From NCBI GenBank assembly GCA_022376925.1, contig JAIOJX010000025.1, positions 139,211,301 through 139,275,300 of the forward strand: a DNA stretch of 64,000 bases. Direction: 5' to 3'. Below, in pieces: positions 1 to 10,748 of the stretch; positions within the stretch are counted from its first letter, which is position 1, and the number at the start of each line of letters is the position of its first letter. The translations under genes were made by a program, and so were the position numbers. The notes beneath the pieces were generated by a model. That model had not been told where the DNA came from. It ran no database searches and saw only the letters and a program-made list of their open reading frames with translations. The DNA comes from Tragulus kanchil. Its lineage: Eukaryota; Chordata; Mammalia; Artiodactyla; Tragulidae.

Positions 1-1100
1 ACTTAAAAGCTTTTGTACAGCTAAAGAAATTACAAAAAAGCTGAACAGACAGCCCACAGAGTGGGAGAAAATCATAGCAAATGAAACAACAGACAAAGAA
101 TTAATCTCCAAAATCTACAAGCAACTCAGACAACTCAGCACTGGAAAAACGAACAACCCAATCAAAAAATGGGAAAAGGACCTAAACAGACACCTCTCCA
201 ACGATGACATACAGATGGCCCAAAAACACATGAAACGATGCTCAACTTCACTAATAATTAGAGAAATGCAAATCAAAACTACAATGAGATGTCACCTCAC
301 ACCCGTCAGAATGGCCATCATCCACAAATCGACAGACAATAAATGCTGGAGAGGCTGCGGAGAAAAGGGAACCCTCCTGCATTGCTGGTGGGAGTGTAAA
401 TTGATACAGCCTCTATGGAAGACAGTCTGGAGATTTCTTAAAAAACTAAAAATAGAAGCACCATATGACCCAGCAATCCCACTCTTAGGCTTATACCCTG
501 ATGAAATCAAAACTGAAAGAAGCACCTGTACCCCAATGTTCATTGCAGCTCTCTATACAATAGCTAGAACATGGAAGGAACCTAGATGCCCATCGACGAA
601 CGAATGGATCCAAAAGCTCTGGTACATATATACAATGGAATACTACACAGCTGTAAAGAGAAATGCAGAAGAATCAGCCCTCATGAGGTGGCTGGATCTA
701 GAACGTATCCTAAAAAGTGAAGTCAGTCAGAAAGAGAAGGACAAATACAGTATATTAACACATATATATGGAATCTAGTAGGATGGTGATGATGGCACAT
801 GCAGTGAAGCGACAGAAAGACAGACATGGACAGTGGACATATGGGCATTTTGGGGAAGGAACAGTGGGTGAGAGGCGTAAGGGAAGTAGCATGAAGGCCT
901 GTACTATCATAAGTGAAGAAAATAGCTCTAGTCATTGCTCTGTGAGAAAAGGGGATCCTTCAGGGGTGCTGTGTGATGGTCGGGAGGGGAGGGAAGGGGG
1001 GGATATACATGTGACTAATCTGAGAACATGCATGTCTGTGAACAACAAAACTCTGTAAAAGTTAAAAGTAAAATAAAGGTTTAAAAAAAAAAAAAAAAAA
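1..1100 (+). mobile_element. L1 LINE 3' end (ORF2 C-terminus, 3' UTR, A-tail)
   Basis: The 5' part lies outside the window. The reading frame closing at 778 is the ORF2 C-terminal region of L1, containing the Cys-rich segment ([16 protein letters not shown]) and ending in IYGI before TAG. The same region of the full L1 at 36547-43952 is clearly homologous. It is followed by a 3' UTR ending in the usual L1 segment about AACAACAAAACTCTG and an A-run at 1083-1100. Unlike the L1 at 36.5 kb, the last 187 codons have no stop: the CGA codon in HMKRCS is intact here but TGA there. This copy is therefore younger or less decayed. It is not a host gene. Confidence 0.93.
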
Positions 1101-2463
1101 CATTCAACTGTTGAAAAAAAGACCCCTCAATTACTTCTAGGTCAAATGAAAAGCCCAGGAGCTCTGTAATGGGATGAAGCCTATAGATTCCAGTAACAAG
1201 GGCATCGGGGGGCATTCATCTAGTGACCACCTCCAGACAGTGGACTCTTTGTTTTATTAGCTTACACTGTTTTGACTGCCCTCCATCAACGTTTAGGCAC
1301 AGCACTGGAAAACGAACAACCCAATCAAAAAATGGGAAAAGGACCTAAACAGACACCTCTCCAACGATGACATACAGATGGCCCAAAAACACATGAAACG
1401 ATGCTCAACTTCACTAATAATTAGAGAAATGCAAATCAAAACTACAATGAGATGTCACCTCACACCCGTCAGAATGGCCATCATCCACAAATCGACAGAC
1501 AATAAATGCTGGAGAGGCTGCGGAGAAAAGGAAACCCTCCTGCATTGCTGGTGGGAGTGTAAATTGATACAGCCTCTATGGAAGACAGTCTGGAGATTTC
1601 TTAAAAAACTAAAAATAGAAGCACCATATGACCCAGCAATCCCACTCTTAGGCTTATACCCTGATGAAATCAAAACTGAAAGAAGCACCTGTACCCCAAT
1701 GTTCATTGCAGCTCTCTATACAATAGCTAGAACATGGAAGGAACCTAGATGCCCATCGACGAACGAATGGATCCAAAAGCTCTGGTACATATATACAATG
1801 GAATACTACACAGCTGTAAAGAGAAATGCAGAAGAATCAGCCCTCATGAGGTGGCTGGATCTAGAACGTATCCTAAAAAGTGAAGTCAGTCAGAAAGAGA
1901 AGGACAAATACAGTATATTAACACATATATATGGAATCTAGTAGGATGGTGATGATGGCACATGCAGTGAAGCGACAGAAAGACAGACATGGACAGTGGA
2001 CATATGGGCATTTTGGGGAAGGAACAGTGGGTGAGAGGCGTAAGGGAAGTAGCATGAAGGCCTGTACTATCATAAGTGAAGAAAATAGCTCTAGTCATTG
2101 CTCTGTGAGAAAAGGGGATCCTTCAGCGGTGCTGTGTGATGGTCGGGAGCGGAGGGAAGGGGGATATATACATGTGACTAATCTGAGAACATGCATGTCT
2201 GTGAACAACAAAACTCTGTAAAAGTTAAAAGTAAAATAAAGGTTTAAAAAAAAAAAAAAAAAACATTCAACTGTTGAAAAAAAGACCCCTCAATTACTTC
2301 TAGGTCAAATGAAAAGCCCAGGAGCTCTGTAATGGGATGAAGCCTATAGATTCCAGTAACAAGGGCATCGGGGGGCATTCATCTAGTGACCACCTCCAGA
2401 CAGTGGACTCTTTGTTTTATTAGCTTACACTGTTTTGACTGCCCTCCATCAACGTTTAGGCAC
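136..2463. repeat. Direct duplication 1: copy A 136-1299, copy B 1300-2463
   Basis: Period 1163-1164 bp. Copy B begins inside L1 ORF2 at CAGCACTGG and ends in non-repeat sequence at TTTAGGCAC. The copies differ by only a few bases, for example one A lost at about 1310 and a changed patch near 964/2127 and 1000/2163. The break falls in mid-ORF without any transposon boundary, so a contig-overlap artefact is likelier than a biological duplication. Confidence 0.93.
1300..2263 (+). mobile_element. L1 3' end, second copy (from duplication 1)
   Basis: This repeats the ORF2 C-terminal frame (1378-1941), the 3' UTR and the A-tail (2246-2263) of the L1 at the window start. It starts abruptly in mid-ORF2 where the A copy's downstream flank ends, so it is not an independent insertion. 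One visible coding change is GGA to GAA in the Cys-rich segment (GEKE instead of GEKG). Confidence 0.92.
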
Positions 2464-3117
2464 AGCCACTTTGGGCAGTGAAGGCGCCATCCTTCCAAAC
2501 AGCTTGGTTCTCACAGGCCTGACTGGACACAGAGGTTAATCCCTGCCTAATTAGAACTCAAGGGTACAGGGATAATAAGATTCAGCCCTATGTTTATAGG
2601 TGTTTCCATGTATTGGAAATATTAATAGATCTCTCTGTGTTTAGCACTGAGGACACAGAGACATGTTACACTCTGGTCCCTGACCCTGAGGAGATCAGAA
2701 GGTGGAAATGGCAAGCAAGTAATTTATAAAGTAAGAGATGCAAGGAGCAGGAGTCAGCTTGATTGTAAAGAGGAAGGAGTGGGACACACTGAGTTTTGTT
2801 TTTGAAAGATCAGAGAAATTTTAACACACTGCTTAAAAGAAGGAGCGGGTAATAAGCAGGAGAGAAGGCACATGGCAGTCTCTAAGTGTCTGGGATTAAG
2901 AACCAGAAAGGAAAGCTTTTCCACCCACACAAGGACTTCTCCACTCAGCACTATGCACATGTGGACCAGACAGTGTGGTGGTGTGAGGGGCTGTCCTGTG
3001 CATGTAGTGTGCTTAGCATTGTCGCTGGCCTTCACCAACAGTGTCACCCTATCATGAGGAAATCTGAAACTTCTCACTCACATTATCCAGTGCAACTTTC
3101 TGCAACGATGTGACCGC
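2464..3117. other. No gene recognised
   Basis: Non-coding sequence of average composition. It contains only short unconserved reading frames on both strands and no splice-flanked coding stretch I could match. An ancient repeat may be present around 2580-2710, but I cannot assign it. Confidence 0.5.
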
Positions 3118-3225
3118 TGGGCAGCTGAAAAGTGGTTAGTGCAAGTGAAGACCTAAGTTTTAAAGTTTATTTAATTTTAATTAACTTACTGAAATAGTCA
3201 CATGTGGCTACTATATTGGACAGTG
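3118..3225 (+). mobile_element. MER5-like hAT-Charlie DNA transposon fragment
   Basis: The segment runs from GTGGTTAGTGCAAGTGA through an AT-rich ATTTAATTTTAATTAA core and CACATGTGGCTAC to the terminal TATTGGACAGTG. This order is typical of the 3' half of MER5A, a short non-autonomous hAT element of placental mammals. It is old and inert. Confidence 0.7.
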
Positions 3226-3647
3226 TCACCTAGAGAAAACCCAGCTCTGTCAGTATTCTAAGATCAGTCCAGTCCAACATCCCTATTCTTATCAGGGTCC
3301 ATCTCACTTTATAGCCCAAATCCTCAAGAAGAACAAGGGCAGGGGAGAGCTAGCTGATGGTGTAAAACTATAGTTCTGTCTCGACAAAGCTCTCTATCAG
3401 GGCTGTGAAACTATCAGAGTGTGTTAACCTAACTAGGCAACCATCAAAGCTTGTTGCCTCACCTTGAGCAGAGTATTACTGGCATGCTTCTGATACATAG
3501 TATCCACCTTGTCCAAGGAGTAATGTGAACAGGAAGGAAGTTGGAAGCCACAACTAAACCAAGCTGACTGATTTCCCTTAAGAAAGGAAGAAGGAGCTTA
3601 TTTTATACAAGGAAAATCTACCAACCAGTATGAAATGTGTGTATAAG
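3226..3647. other. No gene recognised
   Basis: Unique-looking sequence. I see no coding exon, RNA gene or clear repeat. Confidence 0.45.
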
Positions 3648-3879
3648 TCAACCAAAGTTCTGTACAGAGAAAAATAGCTTTTTAACTTAAACAGTGGTTT
3701 GAAAGGAAGAAATGAGGCACTTAGTATTGTCAGCTGTTAAATACGAACAAGGTCATAGAAGGACCTATTTTACAATTACTACAGATGTTTCTTAAAGCCA
3801 CATATTTGACATTTCTTCTCAACAAAACCACGCGCCCTACTGCATTAGTGAAGAATTCAAATGGTAAATCTGTACAGTA

Positions 3880-4184
3880 GGGTTTTCCCTGGTGGCGCAG
3901 TGGATGAAGTCTGCCTGCCAATGCAGGGAACACAAGTGCCACCCCTGGTCCAGGGAAGATTCCACGTGCTGTGGAGCAACAGCCCCCACGCCACAACCAC
4001 TGAGCCAGTGCTCTAGAGCCCGAACCCCACGGGCCTTAGAGCCTGTGATCACCAACAAGAGAAGCCACCACAATGAGAAGCCCGTGCACTACAACGATGA
4101 GCAGTCCTTACTTGCTGCTACTAGAGAAAGCCCGCACACAGCAAGGAAGACCCAGCCCAACCCAAAGCAAATCAAAAATAGCAA
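3880..4184 (+). mobile_element. CHR-2-like tRNA-derived SINE
   Basis: It has a tRNA-related head (CCCTGGTGGCGCAGTGG and the B-box region) followed by the long GAGCAAC/AGAGCCC-rich body typical of CHR-2 SINEs of cetartiodactyls. It is flanked by a 14-bp target-site duplication with one mismatch, AAATCTGTACAGTA at 3866-3879 and AAATCTGTATAGTA at 4185-4198. Divergence is moderate, so this is an older insertion than the A-tailed SINEs at 52.9 or 63.2 kb. Confidence 0.85.
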
Positions 4185-4585
4185 AAATCTGTATAGTATT
4201 CGCATGAGTAAACTCAAGATATGAAGAGTAGAACGAGGAATGTAAGGAGGCTTAGAAAGTAGAGGAAGGACTTTCTGGAGAAACTTACAAAGAACTAAAC
4301 CTACGAGGGAAACCTCCAAGAGAGCAAACACTGCTTTGTCCCCTGGTTCATCTATAGGGCTCAGAACAGTGGCTTGAACACAGGAGTAGTCTATTTCTGT
4401 TGGAAAGCTGCTACAACATATACTGAATTTATAAGCACTAAGCTGACACGTAATAGAAATGTGACCAAAGTAGGTAGAAAAGTTTTTAAAGGGGAAGCCC
4501 ACTGTCAGCCCCTGGTGTACATTAAAAAAAGATACAGAACTAGGTACCTGAACCAGGATTAGACTACCAGCTTCTCAGAAAACGA

Positions 4586-4722
4586 AGGGGACGCTCACCA
4601 GGCCAAGAGGAGATGGTGGCCCTGTCGATAGCTTCAGCGCCCTTGGCGACGCAGTAATCGGACTCCAGAAGCGTGTTGAAAAGAGTGGACTTGCCAGCGT
4701 TGGTGGCGCCAACCAGGTAGAC
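4586..4722 (-). pseudogene. NOA1: NOA1 exon 1 3' end, partial duplicate
   Basis: This is identical to 5690-5826 of the fuller NOA1 relic. It carries the splice donor (CTG|GTGAGC on the minus strand) and the codons for the P-loop GATNAGKS and for LESDYC. It stops at GTAGAC where duplication 2 copy A ends, so it is a fragment created by the duplication and not a separate locus. Confidence 0.85.
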
Positions 4723-4983
4723 TGGGGGCCGATAGCCTTCAGCCAGTCCCTTGGGACGCAGTCAACCAAAGTTCTGTACAGAGAAAATACTTTTAACTAA
4801 ACAGTGGTTTAAAAAAAGGGGCACTTAGTATTGTCAGCTGTTAAATACGAACAAGGTCATAGAAGGACCTATTTTACAATTACTACAGATGTTTCTTAAA
4901 GCCACATATTTGACATTTCTTCTCAACAAAACCACGCGCCCTACTGCATTAGTGAAGAATTCAAATGGTAAATCTGTACAGTA

Positions 4984-5288
4984 GGGTTTTCCCTGGTGGC
5001 GCAGTGGATGAAGTCTGCCTGCCAATGCAGGGAACACAAGTGCCACCCCTGGTCCAGGGAAGATTCCACGTGCTGTGGAGCAACAGCCCCCACGCCACAA
5101 CCACTGAGCCAGTGCTCTAGAGCCCGAACCCCACGGGCCTTAGAGCCTGTGATCACCAACAAGAGAAGCCACCACAATGAGAAGCCCGTGCACTACAACG
5201 ATGAGCAGTCCTTACTTGCTGCTACTAGAGAAAGCCCGCACACAGCAAGGAAGACCCAGCCCAACCCAAAGCAAATCAAAAATAGCAA
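4984..5288 (+). mobile_element. CHR-2-like SINE, second copy (duplication 2)
   Basis: Identical copy of the SINE at 3880-4184 with the same flanking target-site duplication. It is part of the duplicated block and not an independent insertion. Confidence 0.85.
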
Positions 5289-5702
5289 AAATCTGTATAG
5301 TATTCGCATGAGTAAACTCAAGATATGAAGAGTAGAACGAGGAATGTAAGGAGGCTTAGAAAGTAAAAGAAGGACTTTCTGGAGAAACTTACAAAGAACT
5401 AAACCTACGAGGGAAACCTCCAAGAGAGCAAACACTGCTTTGTCCCCTGGTTCATCTATAGGGCTCAGAACAGTGGCTTGAACACAGGAGTAGTCTATTT
5501 CTGTTGGAAAGCTGCTACAACATATACTGAATTTATAAGCACTAAGCTGACACGTAATAGAAATGTGACCAAAGTAGGTAGAAAAGTTTTTAAAGGGGAA
5601 GCCCACTGTCAGCCCCTGGTGTACATTAAAAAAAGATACAGAACTAGGTACCTGAACCAGGATTAGACTACCAGCTTCTCAGAAAACGAAGGGGACGCTC
5701 AC

Positions 5703-6624
5703 CAGGCCAAGAGGAGATGGTGGCCCTGTCGATAGCTTCAGCGCCCTTGGCGACGCAGTAATCGGACTCCAGAAGCGTGTTGAAAAGAGTGGACTTGCCA
5801 GCGTTGGTGGCGCCAACCAGGTAGACGTCGCCGCGGTAGCGCCAGGAGCGCTGGAGCGCGGAGATCAACTCTTCGACTCCATAGCCAGTCTTGGCGCTGA
5901 TGAGCCGCACGTCTCTGAGCACCGTGCGGGATCTGCACGAAAGATTCGGCTTCTCCTCCCCGTCCAGCGGCCGGTCCCCGCTGGGGTGCTGTGGCCTTCG
6001 GTAGCCACGGGGCGGCAGGAGCCCGGCGCCGGTACAGTCCTCCCACAGTCGCTGCCGAAGCCGCTGCCGGTAGTCGGGGGTGTCCTGGGGCAGCAGGTCC
6101 ACCTTGTTTCCCAGCACGATCAGTTGCTTGGGGCCCACCAGGGCGGGCAGGTGAGGCAGCAGGGGGTCGGGCAGATCAAGCAGGTCCACCATGTACAGCA
6201 CCAGGGCGGGCTCGGGCCGCCGCAGCGCGGCGCTCACCAGCTCCAGGAACTGCTCCTGGCTCACCTGAAGCTGGCAAATGGTCTGGCTGCACGTGCCGGT
6301 TGTCCCGTAGCTTGTGCTGCAGTCTCTCCTCCTGTCGCCTCTGCTCCCATCACTCCTCCTCCTGCTGCTGCTACAGCTCCTGCAGCTGGTCCTGGAGAGT
6401 CGGCGCGAGCTCCCAATTCGGGACTTACTGGGGGAACAGAAAACTCTGCCCCGCATCACTCCTTCCTGAGTTTCCCCCAGTCCCCGTCGCGCCGGAAGCC
6501 CACGTCCCAGGGCCCGCTGGTTGCCAGGGGTGGGCCGCGCATCTCCTCTCGATGAGAGTCTACCGTGGCAGCGGATCCCCGCAGGAAGCCGCACAGCAGC
6601 CTGCGAGTGAGATGAGCGGGCAGC
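5703..6624 (-). pseudogene. NOA1: NOA1 exon 1, decayed copy
   Basis: NOA1 is a mitochondrial GTPase with circularly permuted G-motifs that acts in mitoribosome and respiratory function. From about 6275 down to 5703 the frame is open and NOA1-like: [23 protein letters not shown], then the G4 motif NKVD, the G5-like ISAKTG and the P-loop GATNAGKS. It ends at a good splice donor (CTG|GTGAGC). The upstream part is broken. The start position reads TGG (WLPAHL against a remembered MLPARL). The FLRGSA segment and the Gln/Glu-rich coiled-coil lie in other frames, with TAG and TGA stops near 6370-6400. About 80 codons holding the Cys-rich zinc-finger segment are missing just before QLQVS. Substitutions plus a large deletion do not look like sequencing error. 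Comparison with NOA1 is from memory. No exon 2 was found downstream. Confidence 0.82.
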
Positions 6625-8032
6625 CAGAGAAAAGCAGGAGTGGGCAAAGGGGCGGAGCCACCTTTTCGCACGTGCACTCCAGCCCCAGATGCTGGTTAAA
6701 CAGTAGAGACAGCCCGGAGTACCTGAGAGATGACAAGTTTGTCAGCGTCGCAGAGGCTCCTTTCTCCCGCGTCTAGTATCTTGAGTACTCTCAATGAAGG
6801 CTGTGTGGCCCCAAAACCCACTTAGAAGAGACATAAAGACACGCGGGACTTAGACCAGGGTGGGTTGGTGGAATAGGCTTGCGAGTGAGGGTTCGTTCAG
6901 TGTTCAGGCTTCTTCAAGGCGCCGCCCCTGGCACGACCCGCTGGAGCGCGGAGATCAACTCTTCGACTCCATAGCCAGTCTTGGCGCTGATGAGCCGCAC
7001 GTCTCTGAGCACCGTGCGGGATCTGCACGAAAGATTCGGCTTCTCCTCCCCGTCCAGCGGCCGGTCCCCGCTGGGGTGCTGTGGCCTTCGGTAGCCACGG
7101 GGCGGCAGGAGCCCGGCGCCGGTACAGTCCTCCCACAGTCGCTGCCGAAGCCGCTGCCGGTAGTCGGGGGTGTCCTGGGGCAGCAGGTCCACCTTGTTTC
7201 CCAGCACGATCAGTTGCTTGGGGCCCACCAGGGCGGGCAGGTGAGGCAGCAGGGGGTCGGGCAGATCAAGCAGGTCCACCATGTACAGCACCAGGGCGGG
7301 CTCGGGCCGCCGCAGCGCGGCGCTCACCAGCTCCAGGAACTGCTCCTGGCTCACCTGAAGCTGGCAAATGGTCTGGCTGCACGTGCCGGTTGTCCCGTAG
7401 CTTGTGCTGCAGTCTCTCCTCCTGTCGCCTCTGCTCCCATCACTCCTCCTCCTGCTGCTGCTACAGCTCCTGCAGCTGGTCCTGGAGAGTCGGCGCGAGC
7501 TCCCAATTCGGGACTTACTGGGGGAACAGAAAACTCTGCCCCGCATCACTCCTTCCTGAGTTTCCCCCAGTCCCCGTCGCGCCGGAAGCCCACGTCCCAG
7601 GGCCCGCTGGTTGCCAGGGGTGGGCCGCGCATCTCCTCTCGATGAGAGTCTACCGTGGCAGCGGATCCCCGCAGGAAGCCGCACAGCAGCCTGCGAGTGA
7701 GATGAGCGGGCAGCCAGAGAAAAGCAGGAGTGGGCAAAGGGGCGGAGCCACCTTTTCGCACGTGCACTCCAGCCCCAGATGCTGGTTAAACAGTAGAGAC
7801 AGCCCGGAGTACCTGAGAGATGACAAGTTTGTCAGCGTCGCAGAGGCTCCTTTCTCCCGCGTCTAGTATCTTGAGTACTCTCAATGAAGGCTGTGTGGCC
7901 CCAAAACCCACTTAGAAGAGACATAAAGACACGCGGGACTTAGACCAGGGTGGGTTGGTGGAATAGGCTTGCGAGTGAGGGTTCGTTCAGTGTTCAGGCT
8001 TCTTCAAGGCGCCGCCCCTGGCACGACCCGCT
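5853..8032. repeat. Direct duplication 3: copy A 5853-6940, copy B 6943-8032
   Basis: Period 1090 bp, with the junction at a shared CTGG (CCCGCTGG|AGCGCGG). The copies appear identical over their length. The break falls inside NOA1 exon 1 just upstream of the P-loop codons, so copy B lacks the last 150 bases of the exon. Confidence 0.93.
6943..7714 (-). pseudogene. NOA1: NOA1 exon 1, second truncated copy
   Basis: Exact repeat of 5853-6624, including the same coiled-coil stops and the missing zinc-finger segment. At its 3' side (lower coordinate) it runs into unrelated sequence after ELISALQR, so the P-loop is absent. This is explained by duplication 3. Confidence 0.85.
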
Positions 8033-8199
8033 GGTAATAAATCATATTTTTTAAATCTTCTTTTTTTTTGGAAACTGGGAAAAAGAAAATCGAAAAATAA
8101 CCTCTTATTAACACATCTTGGCTTTTCCCTCATGTGTCATTATTTATGGAACAGCATTAAAAAGCAAAACCTTTTCACGGGCTAGATCCAACACTGAGA

Positions 8200-8660
8200 G
8201 TGTAGGAGCGGTCCTCCAGGTAAACCACTTTAAGCGTCAGCCGACGATTTGCGTATGTGCAATTCTAGCCTTTAGGAAACCTTAACCTACGCTTTGCGCA
8301 GGCGCAGAATCTGCCCTTTTTTTTTTTCTTTTGCGTGAGACGCAGAGCATTCTGGGAACGCCAGAGGAGGCGGTGCTTTCGTCTGACGCTACGTGGTTCC
8401 GTGGTCGTTTGACTTTTTTGATTGTAAGAGTAAATTTCTGTTGAAACGTTTGACGTTTGTCGGTAGGTGTGACGCACACAAGCGTACGGGAACGTTCAGA
8501 ACACACCACTGTGAGCCATCTAAGGTGGGGCTTACGCGGGGACCTGGACATTTGAAGGATTTGCCGCCGCCTCCCAGGCCCGCCGCGCTATGCACCCTGT
8601 CGTTTTCCCAGGCTGGGAACGAATCTGAGATTTTGAGTGGCGGAAGTTGTGGGAACATAG
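8200..8660 (+). promoter_or_regulatory. CpG-rich block, candidate relic of a bidirectional promoter
   Basis: The sequence is rich in CpG against an AT-rich background. It has a palindromic NRF1-type site TGCGCAGGCGCA at 8295-8306, a CATTCTGGGAACGCC segment at about 8349, and many CG dinucleotides to 8590. It lies about 600 bp upstream of the NOA1 relic once the duplication is removed, and points toward the POLR2B-like exon at 11273. In mammals NOA1 and POLR2B share a head-to-head promoter. Whether this block still drives transcription cannot be judged from sequence. Confidence 0.5.
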
Positions 8661-8752
8661 TCTTTATGATCTCAGAGGGATTCTTGTTCTTTACACTGTC
8701 TGCACCTCGATAAATCTGACACTTCCCATATTGTAATTGTTATAGTCCGTTT

Positions 8753-8825
8753 TGAGAGTCTACCGTGGCAGCGGATCCCCGCAGGAAGCCGCACAGCAGC
8801 CTGCGAGTGAGATGAGCGGGCAGCC
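8753..8825 (-). pseudogene. NOA1: NOA1 N-terminal codons, third fragment
   Basis: Repeat of 6552-6624 (the FLRGSA segment) at the start of duplication 4 copy B. It is a product of the overlapping duplications only. Confidence 0.75.
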
Positions 8826-9309
8826 AGAGAAAAGCAGGAGTGGGCAAAGGGGCGGAGCCACCTTTTCGCACGTGCACTCCAGCCCCAGATGCTGGTTAAA
8901 CAGTAGAGACAGCCCGGAGTACCTGAGAGATGACAAGTTTGTCAGCGTCGCAGAGGCTCCTTTCTCCCGCGTCTAGTATCTTGAGTACTCTCAATGAAGG
9001 CTGTGTGGCCCCAAAACCCACTTAGAAGAGACATAAAGACACGCGGGACTTAGACCAGGGTGGGTTGGTGGAATAGGCTTGCGAGTGAGGGTTCGTTCAG
9101 TGTTCAGGCTTCTTCAAGGCGCCGCCCCTGGCACGACCCGCTGGTAATAAATCATATTTTTTAAATCTTCTTTTTTTTTGGAAACTGGGAAAAAGAAAAT
9201 CGAAAAATAACCTCTTATTAACACATCTTGGCTTTTCCCTCATGTGTCATTATTTATGGAACAGCTTTAAAAAAGCAAAACCTTTTCACGGGCTAGATCC
9301 AACACTGAG

Positions 9310-9772
9310 AGTGTAGGAGCGGTCCTCCAGGTAAACCACTTTAAGCGTCAGCCGACGATTTGCGTATGTGCAATTCTAGCCTTTAGGAAACCTTAACCTA
9401 CGCTTTGCGCAGGCGCAGAATCTGCCCTTTTTTTTTTTCTTTTGCGTGAGACGCAGAGCATTCTGGGAACGCCAGAGGAGGCGGTGCTTTCGTCTGACGC
9501 TACGTGGTTCCGTGGTCGTTTGACTTTTTTGATTGTAAGAGTAAATTTCTGTTGAAACGTTTGACGTTTGTCGGTAGGTGTGACGCACACAAGCGTACGG
9601 GAACGTTCAGAACACACCACTGTGAGCCATCTAAGGTGGGGCTTACGCGGGGACCTGGACATTTGAAGGATTTGCCGCCGCCTCCCAGGCCCGCCGCGCT
9701 ATGCACCCTGTCGTTTTCCCAGGCTGGGAACGAATCTGAGATTTTGAGTGGCGGAAGTTGTGGGAACATAGT
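9310..9772 (+). promoter_or_regulatory. CpG-rich block, second copy (duplication 4)
   Basis: Same CpG-rich block and NRF1-type palindrome (9406-9417) as at 8200-8660. It should be counted once if duplication 4 is an artefact. Confidence 0.5.
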
Positions 9773-9859
9773 CTTTATGATCTCAGAGGGATTCTTGTTC
9801 TTTACACTGTCTGCACCTCGATAAATCTGACACTTCCCATATTGTAATTGTTATAGTCC

Positions 9860-10351
9860 CCGACCGCGCGTCAAAGACAAAAAGCCAAATTGAAAGAAAA
9901 GCTGTTCAATTGCGCAGGTAACCAGCCGGGGCTCACGCCGCAGATGTTGGCGGAGCCCTGAACAGCATTTTCACAGGGTTTTCATAGGCAGCAATAAACG
10001 AGCAACCGGGGACTAGGCTTAATTGCCACCTTTGACCATACAGAAAAACAACTCCACGATGTGGGGTGACAGTCGGCTCTGAGCTGGCAGCTAGCTTGCT
10101 GCAGCACATCCTGTCTTTGCAGGTACCACCGTGGCAAGGCCTACCAGGGTCAGCAGGTTTACAGAAGCCAGAGTGTAGCCATGTTAGAACTAAGGATAGG
10201 TTACAACCAGGATAGGTTACAACAGAAATAGCCTCCCGAAACATGGACAGATTTCGTTGTTCAGACTTTGAGGCAAAGGGCTCATTGATTTCCCGTAATG
10301 CCAGAGTTAATGAATTTATTGACTTGTTGCATGTTTTTTCAAATTTTTGGC
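9860..10351. other. No gene recognised
   Basis: Unique-looking sequence with a small internal direct repeat (AGGATAGGTTACAAC twice near 10195-10222). No POLR2B 5' exon or other coding match was seen here. Confidence 0.5.
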
Positions 10352-10645
10352 ATCTTTTATTGTTTTTTTATTAATTTATTTTCACCTATCTTTATTCTTT
10401 GACCTGTGTGGGCCTCCCCATCGCAGTGGCCTCTCTCGTTGCGGAGCATCCGCATTGCAGAGCACCGGCATTGCAGAGCACCGGCTCTGGGCCCATGAGC
10501 TCTAGAGCGCTGACTCCTGATTGGACACACCCTTCCAGCTGCTCCACAGCTTGTGGGCATGTGGGATCTTCCCGGGCCGGGGATCGAACCAGTGCCCCTT
10601 GCACTGCAAGGCGAGCTCTCTACCCACTGTGCCACCAGGGAAGCC
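10352..10645 (-). mobile_element. CHR-like tRNA SINE, antisense
   Basis: Read on the minus strand it starts GGGCTTCCCTGGTGG, has a B-box (GGTTCGATCCC), then GATCCCACATGC, GTGTCCAATCAGG and AGAACCAAAG-like body motifs, and ends in an A/T-rich tail at the low-coordinate end. It has a small internal repetition (GCATTGCAGAGCACCGG twice near 10452-10490). It is moderately diverged from the young copies. Confidence 0.85.
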
Positions 10646-10748
10646 CGCTCCTTCATTCTTAATGGATCAAAAAGGTATAGGAGTCTTATGTTAAAAAGAA
10701 ATCCCACAATTTTTAAATTATGAAAATTGAAATTAAAAAGTAAGGCTT

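Larger units (their letters stand above)
3648..5826. repeat. Direct duplication 2: copy A 3648-4722, copy B 4758-5826
   Basis: Period about 1104 bp. The start of B is eroded relative to A: runs lose bases at 4780-4820, and the GGAAGAAATGAG stretch in A is replaced by an A-run. A and B end inside NOA1 exon 1 at GCCAACCAGGTAGAC. Between the copies lie about 35 odd bases (4723-4757). Confidence 0.92.
7643..9859. repeat. Direct duplication 4: copy A 7643-8748, copy B 8753-9859
   Basis: Period 1110-1111 bp, with four extra bases (GTTT) at the junction. It overlaps duplication 3, so the 390-bp block at 6552-6940 occurs three times (also 7642-8030 and 8753-9141). One indel separates the copies (AGCATTAAAAAGC against AGCTTTAAAAAAGC at about 8153/9263). 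Confidence 0.93.

Noticed and set aside
5991..6776. Long plus-strand open frame (261 codons) opposite NOA1, repeated at 7081-7866
   Set aside because: It is antisense to the GC-rich NOA1 exon. GC-rich DNA gives long open shadow frames, and the protein has no recognisable domain.
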